DNA from: CAXXFQ01 sp963674475 | GTDB taxonomy: Bacteria; Planctomycetota; Planctomycetia; Pirellulales; Thermoguttaceae | NCBI GenBank assembly: GCA_963674475.2 | Contig: CAXXFQ010000019.1 | Coordinates: forward strand, 558,001 to 622,000 | Direction: 5' to 3' | Length of the DNA: 64,000 nt | Shown: positions 44,598 to 53,908 of the stretch, one piece after another | How positions within the stretch are numbered: the stretch's first letter is position 1 | Layout of the letters: each line of letters begins with the position of its first letter | Program-made: the position numbers and the translations under genes | Notes under the pieces: generated by a model | The model's database searches: none | What the model saw: only the letters and a program-made list of their open reading frames with translations | Told to the model about the DNA's origin: nothing

Positions 44598-44926
44598 CTG
44601 TATGCAGCTTGAGACTTACGATCGGAAGGTGACAAGTGTGTCAATTTGGTGGATTTCGTTCGGAACTTCACCCGTAAAAAGAGTATTTTCGTTTCCTCGC
44701 TCCCTTTGCCCACCTAAAGCTCTCTCAATTGTTATACTTGGCTAATAGGTTACCCGTTTTTTGAATTTTGTCTAGCGGAGCTGTAAAAAAACGGCCCGCA
44801 AAACCGATAGTATAAGTGGCCCCGTGGCGGGAAGGTTGAGATTCTTCAGTCGACAGGATCTTCTTTCCGGGGAATGCTTTTTTTGCAATAGATTGGCACT
44901 GAAAAAGAACAAAAGTAGAGGCATCA
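44598..44926. other. Intergenic region before the split-Soret cytochrome gene
   Basis: 329 bases. A TATACT at 44733-44738 could be a -10 but has no good -35. CCCGC (44793-44797) can pair with GCGGG (44827-44831) in the presumed leader. No ArsR-type site was found here. Confidence 0.35.
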
Positions 44927-45661
44927 ATGTCGGACAAAAAAACACGACGTGCGGTATTGGGATCGTTGGGGCTGGCCGGAGGGGCTTTCCTTCTGGGGGG
45001 AATGACCAAGGCGTTGGCGGAAGAGAAGGAAGCGGAAAAATCGGGGCAACCCGGTTTGGAATTTTGGACCTATCGCAAGCTGGACCCGAAGCCGGTTGCC
45101 GATCAGGCGTACACGCTTTACCGTGAAGGGTCCTGCATGTACGCGGTTTGTGGGTCGATTGTCGGCGCCTTGGCAGAAAAGTACGGTCAGCCGTATGCCT
45201 CGTTCCCGTTTGGCATGATGCGTTACGGTCACGGCGGCATCGGCGGTTGGGGGACTACCTGCGGGACGCTCAACGGCGCGGCGGCGGTGTTCGGGTTGTT
45301 TGTCGAGAAGAAAAAAACGTGTGACCTGCTTACCGGCGATTTGTTCAACTGGTATCGAAAAACCGAATTGCCGAATTACGTTCCCGAGGGAAAAGAAAAA
45401 ATTCTGACGTGCAAGCCGGGCGCGGTTCTTTGTCACGTGTCCTCGTCGCTCTGGTGTAAGATCGCGGAAAAACCGATGAAAAGCCCCGAGCGGAAGGAAC
45501 GCTGTGCCCGTCTGACGGCCAGTGTCGCGGCGAAGACGGTCGAGTTGATGAACGACTATCTCGATGCGAAAGTTCCGACGAAGCATGATGCTGAAGAGTT
45601 CGATTTCCATTCCGACGCCATCTCGAAGATGCGTTGCGGCATGTGCCACGAGATGGAATAA
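44927..45661 (+). CDS. Tat-exported split-Soret cytochrome c / C_GCAxxG_C_C-type protein
   Basis: 244 residues. A Tat signal (KKTRRAVLGSLGLAGGAFLLGG, Arg7-Arg8) indicates export of a folded, cofactor-bearing protein. The body has REGSCMYAVCGSIVGAL, YGHGGIGGWGTTCGTLNGAAAVF, CHVSSSLWCKIA and ERCARLTASVAAKTVELMN, the pattern of the C_GCAxxG_C_C / split-Soret cytochrome family. One c-type heme motif, CGMCH, lies at residues 237-241 right before the C-terminus (MRCGMCHEME). Split-Soret cytochrome is a dimer with stacked hemes known from sulfate reducers. Its place next to the ars-like operon suggests periplasmic redox chemistry. Confidence 0.72.
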   Translation: MSDKKTRRAVLGSLGLAGGAFLLGGMTKALAEEKEAEKSGQPGLEFWTYRKLDPKPVADQAYTLYREGSCMYAVCGSIVGALAEKYGQPYASFPFGMMRYGHGGIGGWGTTCGTLNGAAAVFGLFVEKKKTCDLLTGDLFNWYRKTELPNYVPEGKEKILTCKPGAVLCHVSSSLWCKIAEKPMKSPERKERCARLTASVAAKTVELMNDYLDAKVPTKHDAEEFDFHSDAISKMRCGMCHEME

Positions 45662-45682
45662 ATGGCTGTTTTCGGATGTTGC

Positions 45683-45712
45683 AAGGGCCTTTGTTTCAAG
45701 GGCCCTTTTTTT
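45683..45712 (+). terminator. Rho-independent terminator after the split-Soret gene
   Basis: AAGGGCC (45683-45689) pairs with GGCCCTT (45701-45707) around an 11-base loop, followed by a T-run to 45712. It begins 22 bases after the stop codon. Confidence 0.8.
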
Positions 45713-45882
45713 ATAGGGGATGGGCGATTCTTTTTCGAAAGACAAGGCTACGGCGGAAATCCCTCTTGTCGGAGTAGTGGAACTTTATATACTTGCAAGG
45801 AGTAATTAGGCATTGGGCCGGCGTGGAGAAATTTTTTTCGGCGTCCGGTTTTGTAACCCGCGCGTGAGAGGGATTGCCCGAA

Positions 45883-46338
45883 ATGATGATTACGGTAGCC
45901 ACGTTCGATAATCCGCTTTATGCCAAGATGTTTTGTTCCCACTTGGAGGAGGCCGGGATTCGCGCTTGCGTGAACGATGCGGAAGTGGTCGGCATGAATT
46001 GGCTTTTTTCAAACGCGATCGGGGGAATCAAAGTTCAAATCCTCGAAGAAGATTTGGAGCGGGTTCGATCGCTTCTCAAGGAACATGACGAGATTCCGGG
46101 CCGGTACATTTTCTTGCCGAAACCCTCTTGTCCGGCGTGCCGGTCAACACGCCTGCAAAAAGCGGCACTGGGAAAGTGGATGCTGGCCCTTTCTTTGCTC
46201 TTTCTCGGTTTTCCGCTGCTGTTTCGGACGCCCCGGTTTCACTGTCTCGACTGCGGAGCGATATGGAAAGTGGCGGAGTTGCGTGAGGCGAATACGCAAG
46301 AACAAGCAGAGGAGACCGAGCAGCCGCGAGAGGAGTAA
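45883..46338 (+). CDS. DUF2007 protein with C-terminal zinc ribbon and membrane segment
   Basis: 151 residues from the ATG at 45883, with GAGAGGGA 9 bases upstream; a TTG three codons earlier is less likely. Residues ~3-70 (VATFDNPLYAKMFCSHLEEAGI, GGIKVQILEEDLERVRSLL) are the DUF2007 (signal-transducing PII-like, YwqJ-type) ferredoxin-like fold. Then SCPACRST and FHCLDCGAIW make a split zinc ribbon that brackets a hydrophobic helix (ALSLLFLGFPLLF). The tail is acidic. Function unknown. Convergent with the catalase gene, 34 bases apart. Confidence 0.68.
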   Translation: MMITVATFDNPLYAKMFCSHLEEAGIRACVNDAEVVGMNWLFSNAIGGIKVQILEEDLERVRSLLKEHDEIPGRYIFLPKPSCPACRSTRLQKAALGKWMLALSLLFLGFPLLFRTPRFHCLDCGAIWKVAELREANTQEQAEETEQPREE

Positions 46339-46372
46339 ATGGAGCCCGAGCGGCCCGTTTTCCAACAAGCGG

Positions 46373-47836
46373 TTAGGTCTCCTTTGGCAGTTCGCTCAGC
46401 GAGATACCCAACGCGTCCGCAACCCCTTTGCCGTAAGCCGGATCGGCCTTTTGACAGTTGCCGATGTGGCGAAGCTTGATCTCTTTTGGCGCATCGCCCA
46501 TCGCGCGAGCGGTATTACCGAAAAGGGCCGACTGCTGTTCCGGAGTCATTAAGCGAAACAGCATACCGGGCTGAGAGTAGTAATCTTCGTCCTCACGATG
46601 GTCCCAATGATCGGCGGCCCCTTCGAGGTCGAGAGGCGGTTCGGCAAATTCCGACTGTTGCTGCCACTGGCCATAGCTGTTTGGTTCGTAGCCAAGCGTG
46701 CTGCCATGGTTGCCGTCGACCCGCATCGCGCCGTCGCGATGGTAGCTATGAAAGGGACAGCGGGACGCATTGACCGGGATCAGATGGTGGTTCACGCCAA
46801 GACGGTAGCGTTGGGCGTCACCGTAGGAAAAAAGCCGACCTTGCAGCATTTTGTCCGGGGAAAAGCCAATGCCGGGTACGATGTTGGCCGGGTTGAAAGC
46901 CGATTGCTCGACTTCGGCGAAATAGTTCTCCGGGTTTCGGTTCAGTTCAAGGACGCCCACCTCGATCAGAGGATAGTCTTTGCGGAACCAGACCTTGGTC
47001 AGATCGAACGGGTGATACGGGCAGGTGGCCGCCTCCTTTTCCGGCATGACTTGGATGAACATCGTCCAGCGAGGAAATTCACCCCGATTAATGCTCTCGT
47101 ACAGATCCCGCTGGTGACTTTCGCGGTCTTTGGCGACGATCGCTTCGGCCTCTTCATCGGTCAAGTTGCGGATCCCTTGTTGCGTTAGCAGATGGAACTT
47201 GACCCAATACCGTTCGTTCGCGGCGTTGATGAGGCTGAACGTGTGACTGCCGAAACCGTGCATGTGCCGGTAGGAAGCGGGAATACCCCGGTCACTCATG
47301 GTGATGGTAATCTGATGCAGCGTCTCGGGCAACGAGGTCCAGAAATCCCAGTTGTTCCGCGCGCTGCGTAAGTTGGTGCGGGGGTCTCGTTTGACGGCAT
47401 GGTTGAGGTCGGGAAATTTCAGTGGGTCGCGCAGAAAAAAGACGGGCGTGTTGTTGCCCACCAGATCCCAGTTCCCCTCCTCGGTGTAAAATTTAACCGC
47501 AAAGCCTCGGATATCCCGTTCCGCATCGGCTGCACCACGTTCGCCGGCCACCGTGGAAAACCGAGTGAATAACGGGGTCTTCTTTCCCATTTCCGAGAAC
47601 ACCTTGGCCTTGGTGTAGCGAGTGATATCGTGCGTGACGGTAAAGGTGCCGTAAGCGCCGGAGCCTTTGGCATGCATCCGCCGTTCGGGGATCACCTCCC
47701 GATCGAAGTGGGCCAATTTTTCCAGATACCAGACATCCTGCAACAACATCGGGCCGCGTGGCCCGGCGGTCATGACATTCTGGTTGTCGGCTACCGGAGA
47801 CCCGGCGTTATTGGTCAGCTTTTTCGAGTCTTCCAT
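46373..47836 (-). CDS. katA: Monofunctional heme catalase
   Basis: 487 residues, small-subunit catalase length. Distal His55 (ERRMHAKGSGAYG), the Asn in WDLVGNNTPVFFLRD (residues 128-129) and the proximal heme-ligand Tyr in RLFSYGDAQRYRLG are all present; so are the FSTVAGERGAAD and HGFGSHTFSLIN blocks. No flavodoxin-like C-terminal extension. I start at the ATG at 47836 because GAGG sits 9 bases upstream; a GTG seven codons earlier lacks this. Cytoplasmic H2O2 dismutation. It lies beside the thiol and cytochrome genes of the redox region but is transcribed toward them. Confidence 0.95.
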   Translation of the reverse strand: MEDSKKLTNNAGSPVADNQNVMTAGPRGPMLLQDVWYLEKLAHFDREVIPERRMHAKGSGAYGTFTVTHDITRYTKAKVFSEMGKKTPLFTRFSTVAGERGAADAERDIRGFAVKFYTEEGNWDLVGNNTPVFFLRDPLKFPDLNHAVKRDPRTNLRSARNNWDFWTSLPETLHQITITMSDRGIPASYRHMHGFGSHTFSLINAANERYWVKFHLLTQQGIRNLTDEEAEAIVAKDRESHQRDLYESINRGEFPRWTMFIQVMPEKEAATCPYHPFDLTKVWFRKDYPLIEVGVLELNRNPENYFAEVEQSAFNPANIVPGIGFSPDKMLQGRLFSYGDAQRYRLGVNHHLIPVNASRCPFHSYHRDGAMRVDGNHGSTLGYEPNSYGQWQQQSEFAEPPLDLEGAADHWDHREDEDYYSQPGMLFRLMTPEQQSALFGNTARAMGDAPKEIKLRHIGNCQKADPAYGKGVADALGISLSELPKET

Positions 47837-48266
47837 GCTCTTTGTCCTCAAATTCACTTTTTTGAGTTTATTGATGCCGGTATTGTCAATGAGCCTTGGT
47901 TCAAGCGTTTCAGCAAAAAATTTTCGGCTTCCCCTTGGTCGGTCTCGGTTTATTAGCTATATGAAGCTCGATAAAAGCCGCCCTGAAAATCCGTTTCGGT
48001 CTTGAGGCGGCCCTTTTCCCCACTTGGCTTGAAACGCGAAAACCTCAGTGAAGCGACGAAGAAACGCCGAATTCGCAGTCGGTTTTGTGCTTTACCGGCG
48101 AAAAAAAGGCCAGGCATTTTTCTCCTTGCCTGGCCACTCGAGATTGAGAACTTTCCCACCCCGCTACTTGCCACCTCATGCAGCGGGTCTAGCCGGAGCT
48201 GACCGCATCTGCCTTTTCTCTGTCTTTTACATGAAGAGCTTCTTCGAAAGAGTCGGGAGTCTTCTC
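47837..48266. other. Intergenic region upstream of the catalase gene
   Basis: 430 bases holding the terminator of the 98-aa gene (48101-48135) and, presumably, the catalase promoter. A TTGACA reads on the minus strand near 47900 but lacks a good -10 at 16-18 bases. No OxyR or PerR box recognised. Confidence 0.35.
48101..48135 (-). terminator. Rho-independent terminator of the 98-aa gene
   Basis: Perfect 9-bp arms GGCCAGGCA (48108-48116) and TGCCTGGCC (48127-48135); an A7 run at 48101-48107 becomes the U-tract on the minus strand. It lies 132 bases downstream of the stop at 48267. Confidence 0.8.
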
Positions 48267-48563
48267 TTACCCGAACCAATCGTGCACCACGCCTCGGAAC
48301 CAAGTTGCGTCCTCCTCGGAAGGTGGAGCGCACTGGCGCTCTTCAAATAGTTGGGCGAGCCCTTCGGTCGAGTCGAGTTGGCTGGAAACCACGAGCTGCT
48401 TGGTTTCATCCACCTCGGTGATGTCCTCGATCGAAAGTTTTCCCGTCTCGTCGTTGTAGACAAGAACCGGATTTTTCGCCCGAAACTTTTCGCCGCAGCA
48501 ATAACTGCTGATCAGCTCGGCTAGCACCATGTGGATGTCGTCGTTAGACAGTCGTCTGAACAT
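48267..48563 (-). CDS. Small acidic protein of unknown function
   Basis: 98 residues from the ATG at 48563, which has AAGGAG 7 bases upstream (a frame 13 codons longer does not). The sequence MFRRLSNDDIHMVLAELI...YCCGEKF is followed by an acidic segment (YNDETGKLSIEDITEVDETKQ) and ends VVHDWFG. A Cys-Cys pair at residues 21-22 is the only obvious site. I do not recognise the family. The perfect ribosome binding site and a clean terminator support expression. Confidence 0.7.
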   Translation of the reverse strand: MFRRLSNDDIHMVLAELISSYCCGEKFRAKNPVLVYNDETGKLSIEDITEVDETKQLVVSSQLDSTEGLAQLFEERQCAPPSEEDATWFRGVVHDWFG

Positions 48564-48849
48564 GGTTTGACTCCTTTTGGCTAAGCCGCGTTCCTTACCC
48601 ATTTAATTATATCGCCTCTTTCGGGCTAAAAAGAAATAACCAATATGAGGGGGTTTAGTGAAAAGACCCTTTTTGGGGGTATTTGTCTGTCTCGACTCGG
48701 GTTTCGTCTTCGGTTATGATGGTTTCGTCAAGCGATTCTTGCGTCTGATGTGCTCTGGTTGGTGTCGGGAACGTGAGAAGGTTGCTTGGCTCTCCCTCCT
48801 CCCTCCTAAGATTTCCCCTGGTTGTGCCTGCTTGGAAAGGATTTTTCTC
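48564..48849. other. Divergent intergenic region
   Basis: 286 bases between divergent genes. The frame of the SGNH protein is open through much of it but lacks similarity and a start with a binding site, so I treat it as non-coding. No motif stands out. Confidence 0.4.
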
Positions 48850-49572
48850 ATGCGTTTGTCTTTTTCGTCGTTTGTGACTTTGGCCCTTTTCGTTTGTCTG
48901 TTGGCGGTGGGAATGTCGTCGACGTCGCTTCAGGCCCAGCAGCAACCTAACGCAGGTGCCTCGGAAGACGGTTTTCCTCCGGTGCGGCGAGAGCGGATCG
49001 AGTGGACTCGGATTTGGCTGACCAACGCCGATAAAAACGACAAGCCGCGCGTGCTTTTGGTTGGCGACTCGATTGTTGCCGGTCATTTCAACGCGGTCGA
49101 AAAACTCCTCGGCGGTCGGGCCAACTGCGGTCATTTGGCGACGGCCAGTTGTGTCTGCGACCCGGCCTTTTTCGACGTGTTGGATTCCGTCCTGAAACAT
49201 TATCGATTCGAAGTAATCGTCTTCAATAACGGGTTGCACGGTTTCGACTATTCGCTCGACGAGTACGCCGCCGGGATGAAGCGTCTTGTCGCCCATCTGA
49301 AGCAAGTCCAGCCGGAGGCGAAGCTCGTCTGGCGCAATTCGACCCCGATGCGGGTCGAGGGGAAGCCGGAGCAGAACCAGACGGTGATCGAGCGGAACGC
49401 GGCGGTTGAAAAAGTATTGGCCGGCGAATCGATTCCGACGATCGACCTTTACACCCCGATGAGCGAACACCCCGAGTATTTCAACAAAGACGGGGTTCAT
49501 TATGGGGGGCAAGGGCGAGAAGAACAGGCCAAGATGATCGCCGAGACGGTTCAAGGACTTTTGGGACAATAG
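48850..49572 (+). CDS. Secreted SGNH/GDSL-type hydrolase
   Basis: 240 residues from the ATG at 48850 (AAAGG about 9 bases upstream), giving a clear signal peptide (SFVTLALFVCLLAVGMSSTSLQA). Block I RVLLVGDSIVAGHF carries the nucleophile Ser; the oxyanion Asn is in VFNNGLHGFD; block V KDGVHYGGQG has the Asp-x-x-His pair. A compact esterase domain in the style of carbohydrate acetylesterases and rhamnogalacturonan acetylesterase-like proteins. Substrate unknown, but export in a glycan-degrading organism suggests deacetylation of polysaccharides. Confidence 0.78.
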   Translation: MRLSFSSFVTLALFVCLLAVGMSSTSLQAQQQPNAGASEDGFPPVRRERIEWTRIWLTNADKNDKPRVLLVGDSIVAGHFNAVEKLLGGRANCGHLATASCVCDPAFFDVLDSVLKHYRFEVIVFNNGLHGFDYSLDEYAAGMKRLVAHLKQVQPEAKLVWRNSTPMRVEGKPEQNQTVIERNAAVEKVLAGESIPTIDLYTPMSEHPEYFNKDGVHYGGQGREEQAKMIAETVQGLLGQ

Positions 49573-49783
49573 GGTACTTGTCCGTCGAGAAGGAAAGGTA
49601 TTCCGCCGTCGTTGAAGCAGGGGCGAGGAAAGGTTTTCGGAAAAATATCCTTTTCATGAGGGGAATCTCTCTCGTTCAAAACGGCGTGAGAACTTATACT
49701 GTTTGGAAGTGGTCGTTAGAATGCCGTTTTGCTTCGTGTTGCCGTAAAAAGGTCTTGCGCAGACTCCCCCGATTGAGTTGACT

Positions 49784-51643
49784 ATGTCTTGTACCAATTC
49801 TCGTTTGAAGCTGCGCGTTGCCACGTGTTTACCCTTTTTTGTCATGGTGCTGGCCGTTTTTTTGGCCGTTGTCGCGGCGGGGACCGGAACCGCTTGGGGT
49901 GGGGGCGGGCCGGAAAACCTGCTTCTGATCGTCAATCCGCGAAGCGCCGATTCGCTGGCGATTGCCAATCACTATGTGACGCTTCGAGGTATCCCGTCGA
50001 GAAATGTCGTCTTCATTCCATGGGACCCCCAGGTTCAAAGGACCGATGTCGAGACGTTCCGCGACAAGATTCTCAAGCCGATCTATCAGCAGATTCGGGT
50101 TGGACGGCTCGAATCCCAGGTTGACTACCTCGTCTATTCGTCCGATTACCCGACGGCCATAGACGCGTCGGCCGATGTCAAGCGGTTTTTATCGAGGGAC
50201 GAGTCGTCAATGAAGCCTCCTGCGCGTGGATCATTGACGCCGACATCAAAAAAGACCAAAAAAGAAAAAACGACTTGGCCAAAGACGCTCACGCAGGTCG
50301 GTTCGTTGACCGGGATGACCTATCTGGGTCGTCTGGTCATGTCGGGTCGGCCGGACTATCTCGGGCTGGCGACCAACTGGTATTGTGGATTGTCGCTTCC
50401 CGGTCAGCCCGAAAGGCCCTCGCAAGGGTTCTCCAGCCAGACGCAATTCGCTCCCGATGGAACGGTTTTGGAAAAGGGGGGCCGACGTTATATCCTCTCG
50501 GCGATGCTGGGGGTTCCTCAAAACAAGGAACGTCGTGGAAACACTCGCTCGGAAATTCTCGATTACCTCTGTCGAGCGGTCGAGGCCGACGGAACCTGTC
50601 CTGAGGGGACCGTCTATTTTGTCGACAACCACGAGGTGCGGTCTCGGACCCGAAAGCCGAAATATTCCCAGGCGATCAAGGCGTTGAGCGACATGGGGGT
50701 TGAAGCCTGTCAGGTTGACCACGCCCCACCTGTCGAGACGCGGGGAATCGCGGGGCTGATGATGGGAAAGGCCCGGTTCGACGCCGGTCCGATGGCCCGT
50801 GCGATCCGGCCCGGTGCGATTTGCGACAATCTGACCAGTTTTGGCGGCGATATGCGCGCGTCGGCCAGTCAGACGCCGTTGACCGAATTCCTGCGCTACG
50901 GCGCGGCCGGTTCGTGTGGGACGGTTATCGAGCCGTACGCGTTGCCGGCGAAGTTTTCCGACCCGATGCTTTTTGTCCACTATGCCCGCGGTTGCTCGTT
51001 GGCCGAGGCCTATTACCAGTCGGTTTACGGGCCGTATCAGCTTTTGATCGTCGGGGAGCCGTTGTGTCGGCCGTGGGCGAAAATCCCCCAGGTTGACCTC
51101 GAAGGGCTCACGGCCGGGGCGAAAGTGAGCGGAAAAATCTCGCTCAAGCCGAAAATCACCCTTTTCAACGGAGCCGAGGCAGACCATTGCGAGTGGTTTG
51201 TCAACGGATTTCGGTTTGGAAGAACCGGTCCTTCAGAGGGGGTTGCGATCGACACGGCCCTTCTGCCGGACGGGTATCATGAACTTCGGTTGGTTGCAAT
51301 CGGGCCGTCCCCGATTTATACTCAAGGTCGAGTGGTTCTTCCGTTTAGGTCTGAGAATCATGGCCGCTCAATCGAGGCCTGGCTCAGTCCGCCCAAGGTG
51401 GTCCGTTTTGGACAGCCGTTGGTCGTGACGGCCAAGTGCTCCGGTGCCGAGCAGATCGAGGTGTATTATCACCGTCGGCCGCTTGGAAAGATGGTCGGTC
51501 CTTCCGGCCAAGTGGAGATCGATTCCACCTTGTTGGGCGAGGGAAATGTCTCGCTTCGTGTGGTCGGTCGTTACGGCAATCAACCACGCGATTGCGTGAT
51601 TGCCCGTCCCTTGGATATTCGGATAGAGTCGCGTACGAACTAG
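49784..51643 (+). CDS. TIGR03790-family secreted protein
   Basis: 619 residues from the ATG at 49784; a TTG two codons earlier is possible. Signal peptide PFFVMVLAVFLAVVAAGTGTAWG. The N-terminal block LLLIVNPRSADSLAIANHYVTLRGIPSRNVVFI is the start signature of the TIGR03790 family, found mainly in planctomycetes, acidobacteria and relatives, with no known function. DYLVYSSDYPTAID and SLTGMTYLGRLVM fit the same family. The last ~200 residues look beta-rich (FNGAEADHCEWFVNGFRFGR, IDSTLLGEGNVSLRVVGRYG) like Ig-type modules. Follows the SGNH gene by 211 bases. Confidence 0.75.
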   Translation: MSCTNSRLKLRVATCLPFFVMVLAVFLAVVAAGTGTAWGGGGPENLLLIVNPRSADSLAIANHYVTLRGIPSRNVVFIPWDPQVQRTDVETFRDKILKPIYQQIRVGRLESQVDYLVYSSDYPTAIDASADVKRFLSRDESSMKPPARGSLTPTSKKTKKEKTTWPKTLTQVGSLTGMTYLGRLVMSGRPDYLGLATNWYCGLSLPGQPERPSQGFSSQTQFAPDGTVLEKGGRRYILSAMLGVPQNKERRGNTRSEILDYLCRAVEADGTCPEGTVYFVDNHEVRSRTRKPKYSQAIKALSDMGVEACQVDHAPPVETRGIAGLMMGKARFDAGPMARAIRPGAICDNLTSFGGDMRASASQTPLTEFLRYGAAGSCGTVIEPYALPAKFSDPMLFVHYARGCSLAEAYYQSVYGPYQLLIVGEPLCRPWAKIPQVDLEGLTAGAKVSGKISLKPKITLFNGAEADHCEWFVNGFRFGRTGPSEGVAIDTALLPDGYHELRLVAIGPSPIYTQGRVVLPFRSENHGRSIEAWLSPPKVVRFGQPLVVTAKCSGAEQIEVYYHRRPLGKMVGPSGQVEIDSTLLGEGNVSLRVVGRYGNQPRDCVIARPLDIRIESRTN

Positions 51644-52018
51644 CCTGCCGCAGCAGAATCTCGGCGAGCTGGGTTGAGAGATACCGAGAAAAACCCAGTA
51701 CGGAGTATTTGAAGATGCATTTTCCTACCCTTTCCGAAAAACATAACACTTAGGTCCCCCTGTCGTTTTCGAGTGGGTGTGGTGTGTCCACGGCGGTGCT
51801 GTTTTTCGTTTTTTTGGTCTGGTCGCATTGTCCAGTCGGATTACTTGGCCGCTTCCCCCGAAAACGCGTTTTATCCCACTAATCCTTTCCCCTGCCTGGT
51901 TTTGGGCGGATCTGGCCCGGTTGGACCCGGCCTGATCTGATGGTTTAAGCTAAATTTTACAGAGATAGCACACGCTTGAAGCCTACCGAAAAAATGCCTT
52001 ATTGAGGAGTTTGCTTCC
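51644..52018. other. Intergenic region with a 29-bp near-palindrome
   Basis: 375 bases. At 51909-51937 a near-perfect dyad (arms GATCTGGCCCGGT and ACCCGGCCTGATC, 11 of 13 pairing, 3-base centre) lies 82 bases upstream of the next gene. It could be an operator or an RNA stem. Nothing else recognised. Confidence 0.4.
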
Positions 52019-53908
52019 ATGAAAACCTCTTCCGGATTATTTTCCTTCCTTTTTGTTTTGCTTGCCTGCCTTGTCGTGGTCGTTTCCGGTACTCCGGCCT
52101 TGGCCGGCGGGGGGACCGAGGCCTATCTGGGCCCGTTCGACGTGGTTGCTTCGAAAGACGGCAAGACGGTCTATGTCGCGTGTGAAGATGGGAAAAAGGT
52201 GTTGGCCGTCGATCTCTGCGGGAAAGTGCTCGCGTCGATCAACCTACCCGCGACGCCGACCGGGTTGGCCATTTGTCCTTGCGACAAGATGCTCTATGTG
52301 ACCTGTGCCGACCCGATGGGCAAGGTGGTCGTCATCGATTTGGCCACGAAGCAAGTTGCCAAGACCTGGGACGTGGCCCATTGGCCGACCGCCCCGGTGG
52401 TGAGTCCGGACGGCAAGACCCTTTATGTCTGCTACCGATTTTCGGGAAAAGTGGCCATGCTCGACGCGATGACCGGCAAAGAGACCGCTCAGTTCGCCGC
52501 AAAACGTGAGCCGATTGCCGCCGCGGTGACTCCTGACGGGGCGAAACTGTTTGTGGCGAATTTTCTGCCGTTGAACCGGGCCGACAGTTATAACGTCGCC
52601 GCGTTGGTAACGGTTGTCGATACGAAAACGAAGCAAGTTTCCTCGATCCCGTTGCCTAACGGAAGCTCGAGCCTCCGAGGGATCACGGTCACGCCGGATG
52701 GCAACTATGTTTTGGTCGCCCATGTCCTGGGGCGTTACCAGATGCCGACGACCCAGTTGGAACGCGGCTGGATGAACACCAATGCCATGTCGATTATCGA
52801 TGCGAAGTCGGGGGCGTTGGTCAACACGGTCTTGCTCGACGATGTTGATCTCGGTGCGGCCAATCCGTGGGGTATCACCTGCTCGGCCGACGGGAAGACC
52901 GTCTGTGTGACCCATGCCGGTTCGCACGAGTTGAGCGTGATTGATTTTCCCGAGCTGATGAAAAAGCTTTTGGCAATGCCGAAAACGCGCGACGAAGCCA
53001 AAAAGGACAACAAGGACCTGAGCCAATACTCTTCGGTCATCGCCGAGGATGTGCCCAACGATCTGGCCTTCTTGGTCGGGTTGCGACGTCGGATTCATCT
53101 TTCCGGCCAAGGGCCGCGTGGTCTGGCTATGGTTGGCTCTCGAGCGGTCGTCACGGCATTCTTCTCCGATACGCTCAATGTGGTGGACCTTCAGAAGAAA
53201 CAACGAGTGGTCGAAAACGCGATCGCTCTGGGACTCAAGCCCTCTTTGACCAAGGAACGCCAAGGGGAGTTGTTCTTCAACGACGCTCGGCTTTGTTTCC
53301 AGCATTGGCAAAGCTGTGTCAGTTGCCACCCGGATGTTCGGGTCGACGGGTTGAACTGGGACCTTTTGAACGATGGTCTGGGAAATCCGAAGAACGTCAA
53401 GAGCATGCTCTTGGCCCACCAGACGCCGCCGTCGATGTCTTCGGGGATTCGAAGTGACGCGACGATTGCAGTTCGAGCGGGGATTACTCATATTCAGTTC
53501 GCCGTCCGGCCGGACGAAGACGCCCAGGCGATCGATGCCTATCTGAAAACGCTCAAGCCGGTCCCGAGCCCTTGTCTGGTCAACGGGAAACTCAGTGAAG
53601 CGGCCCAGCGTGGCAAGGAACTGTTCCTCAGTAAAAAGGTCGGTTGCTCAAAATGTCATCCGGCCCCGCTTTACACGGACAAGAAGATGCACAATGTCCA
53701 GAGCCGCGGCAAGTATGATCGACGCGATGACTACGATACCCCGACGTTGATCGAGTGCTGGCGGACCGCCCCTTACATGCACGACGGTCATTACACGACC
53801 ATCAAGGATCTTTTGACCGAGGGGGGACACGGTCAGGTTTTCGGTGGAGCGGACGATCTGAACGAGAAACAGATCGACGATCTGGTCGAATTTGTCAAGT
53901 CGCTCTAA
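52019..53908 (+). CDS. Secreted beta-propeller protein with two c-type heme motifs
   Basis: 629 residues; signal peptide SFLFVLLACLVVVVSGTPALA. Residues ~30-400 are a YVTN-type seven-bladed propeller (VVASKDGKTVYVACEDGKKVLAVD, TPVVSPDGKTLYV-type repeats, GITVTPDGNYVLVAHVLG). Residues ~420-629 resemble a MauG/cytochrome-c-peroxidase-type di-heme domain with CxxCH motifs CVSCHP and CSKCHP, plus the later blocks RTAPYMHDGHYTTIKDLLTEGGHG. A periplasmic oxidoreductase is likely; the substrate is unknown. Stop codon at 53906-53908 abuts a palindromic repeat. Confidence 0.82.
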   Translation: MKTSSGLFSFLFVLLACLVVVVSGTPALAGGGTEAYLGPFDVVASKDGKTVYVACEDGKKVLAVDLCGKVLASINLPATPTGLAICPCDKMLYVTCADPMGKVVVIDLATKQVAKTWDVAHWPTAPVVSPDGKTLYVCYRFSGKVAMLDAMTGKETAQFAAKREPIAAAVTPDGAKLFVANFLPLNRADSYNVAALVTVVDTKTKQVSSIPLPNGSSSLRGITVTPDGNYVLVAHVLGRYQMPTTQLERGWMNTNAMSIIDAKSGALVNTVLLDDVDLGAANPWGITCSADGKTVCVTHAGSHELSVIDFPELMKKLLAMPKTRDEAKKDNKDLSQYSSVIAEDVPNDLAFLVGLRRRIHLSGQGPRGLAMVGSRAVVTAFFSDTLNVVDLQKKQRVVENAIALGLKPSLTKERQGELFFNDARLCFQHWQSCVSCHPDVRVDGLNWDLLNDGLGNPKNVKSMLLAHQTPPSMSSGIRSDATIAVRAGITHIQFAVRPDEDAQAIDAYLKTLKPVPSPCLVNGKLSEAAQRGKELFLSKKVGCSKCHPAPLYTDKKMHNVQSRGKYDRRDDYDTPTLIECWRTAPYMHDGHYTTIKDLLTEGGHGQVFGGADDLNEKQIDDLVEFVKSL

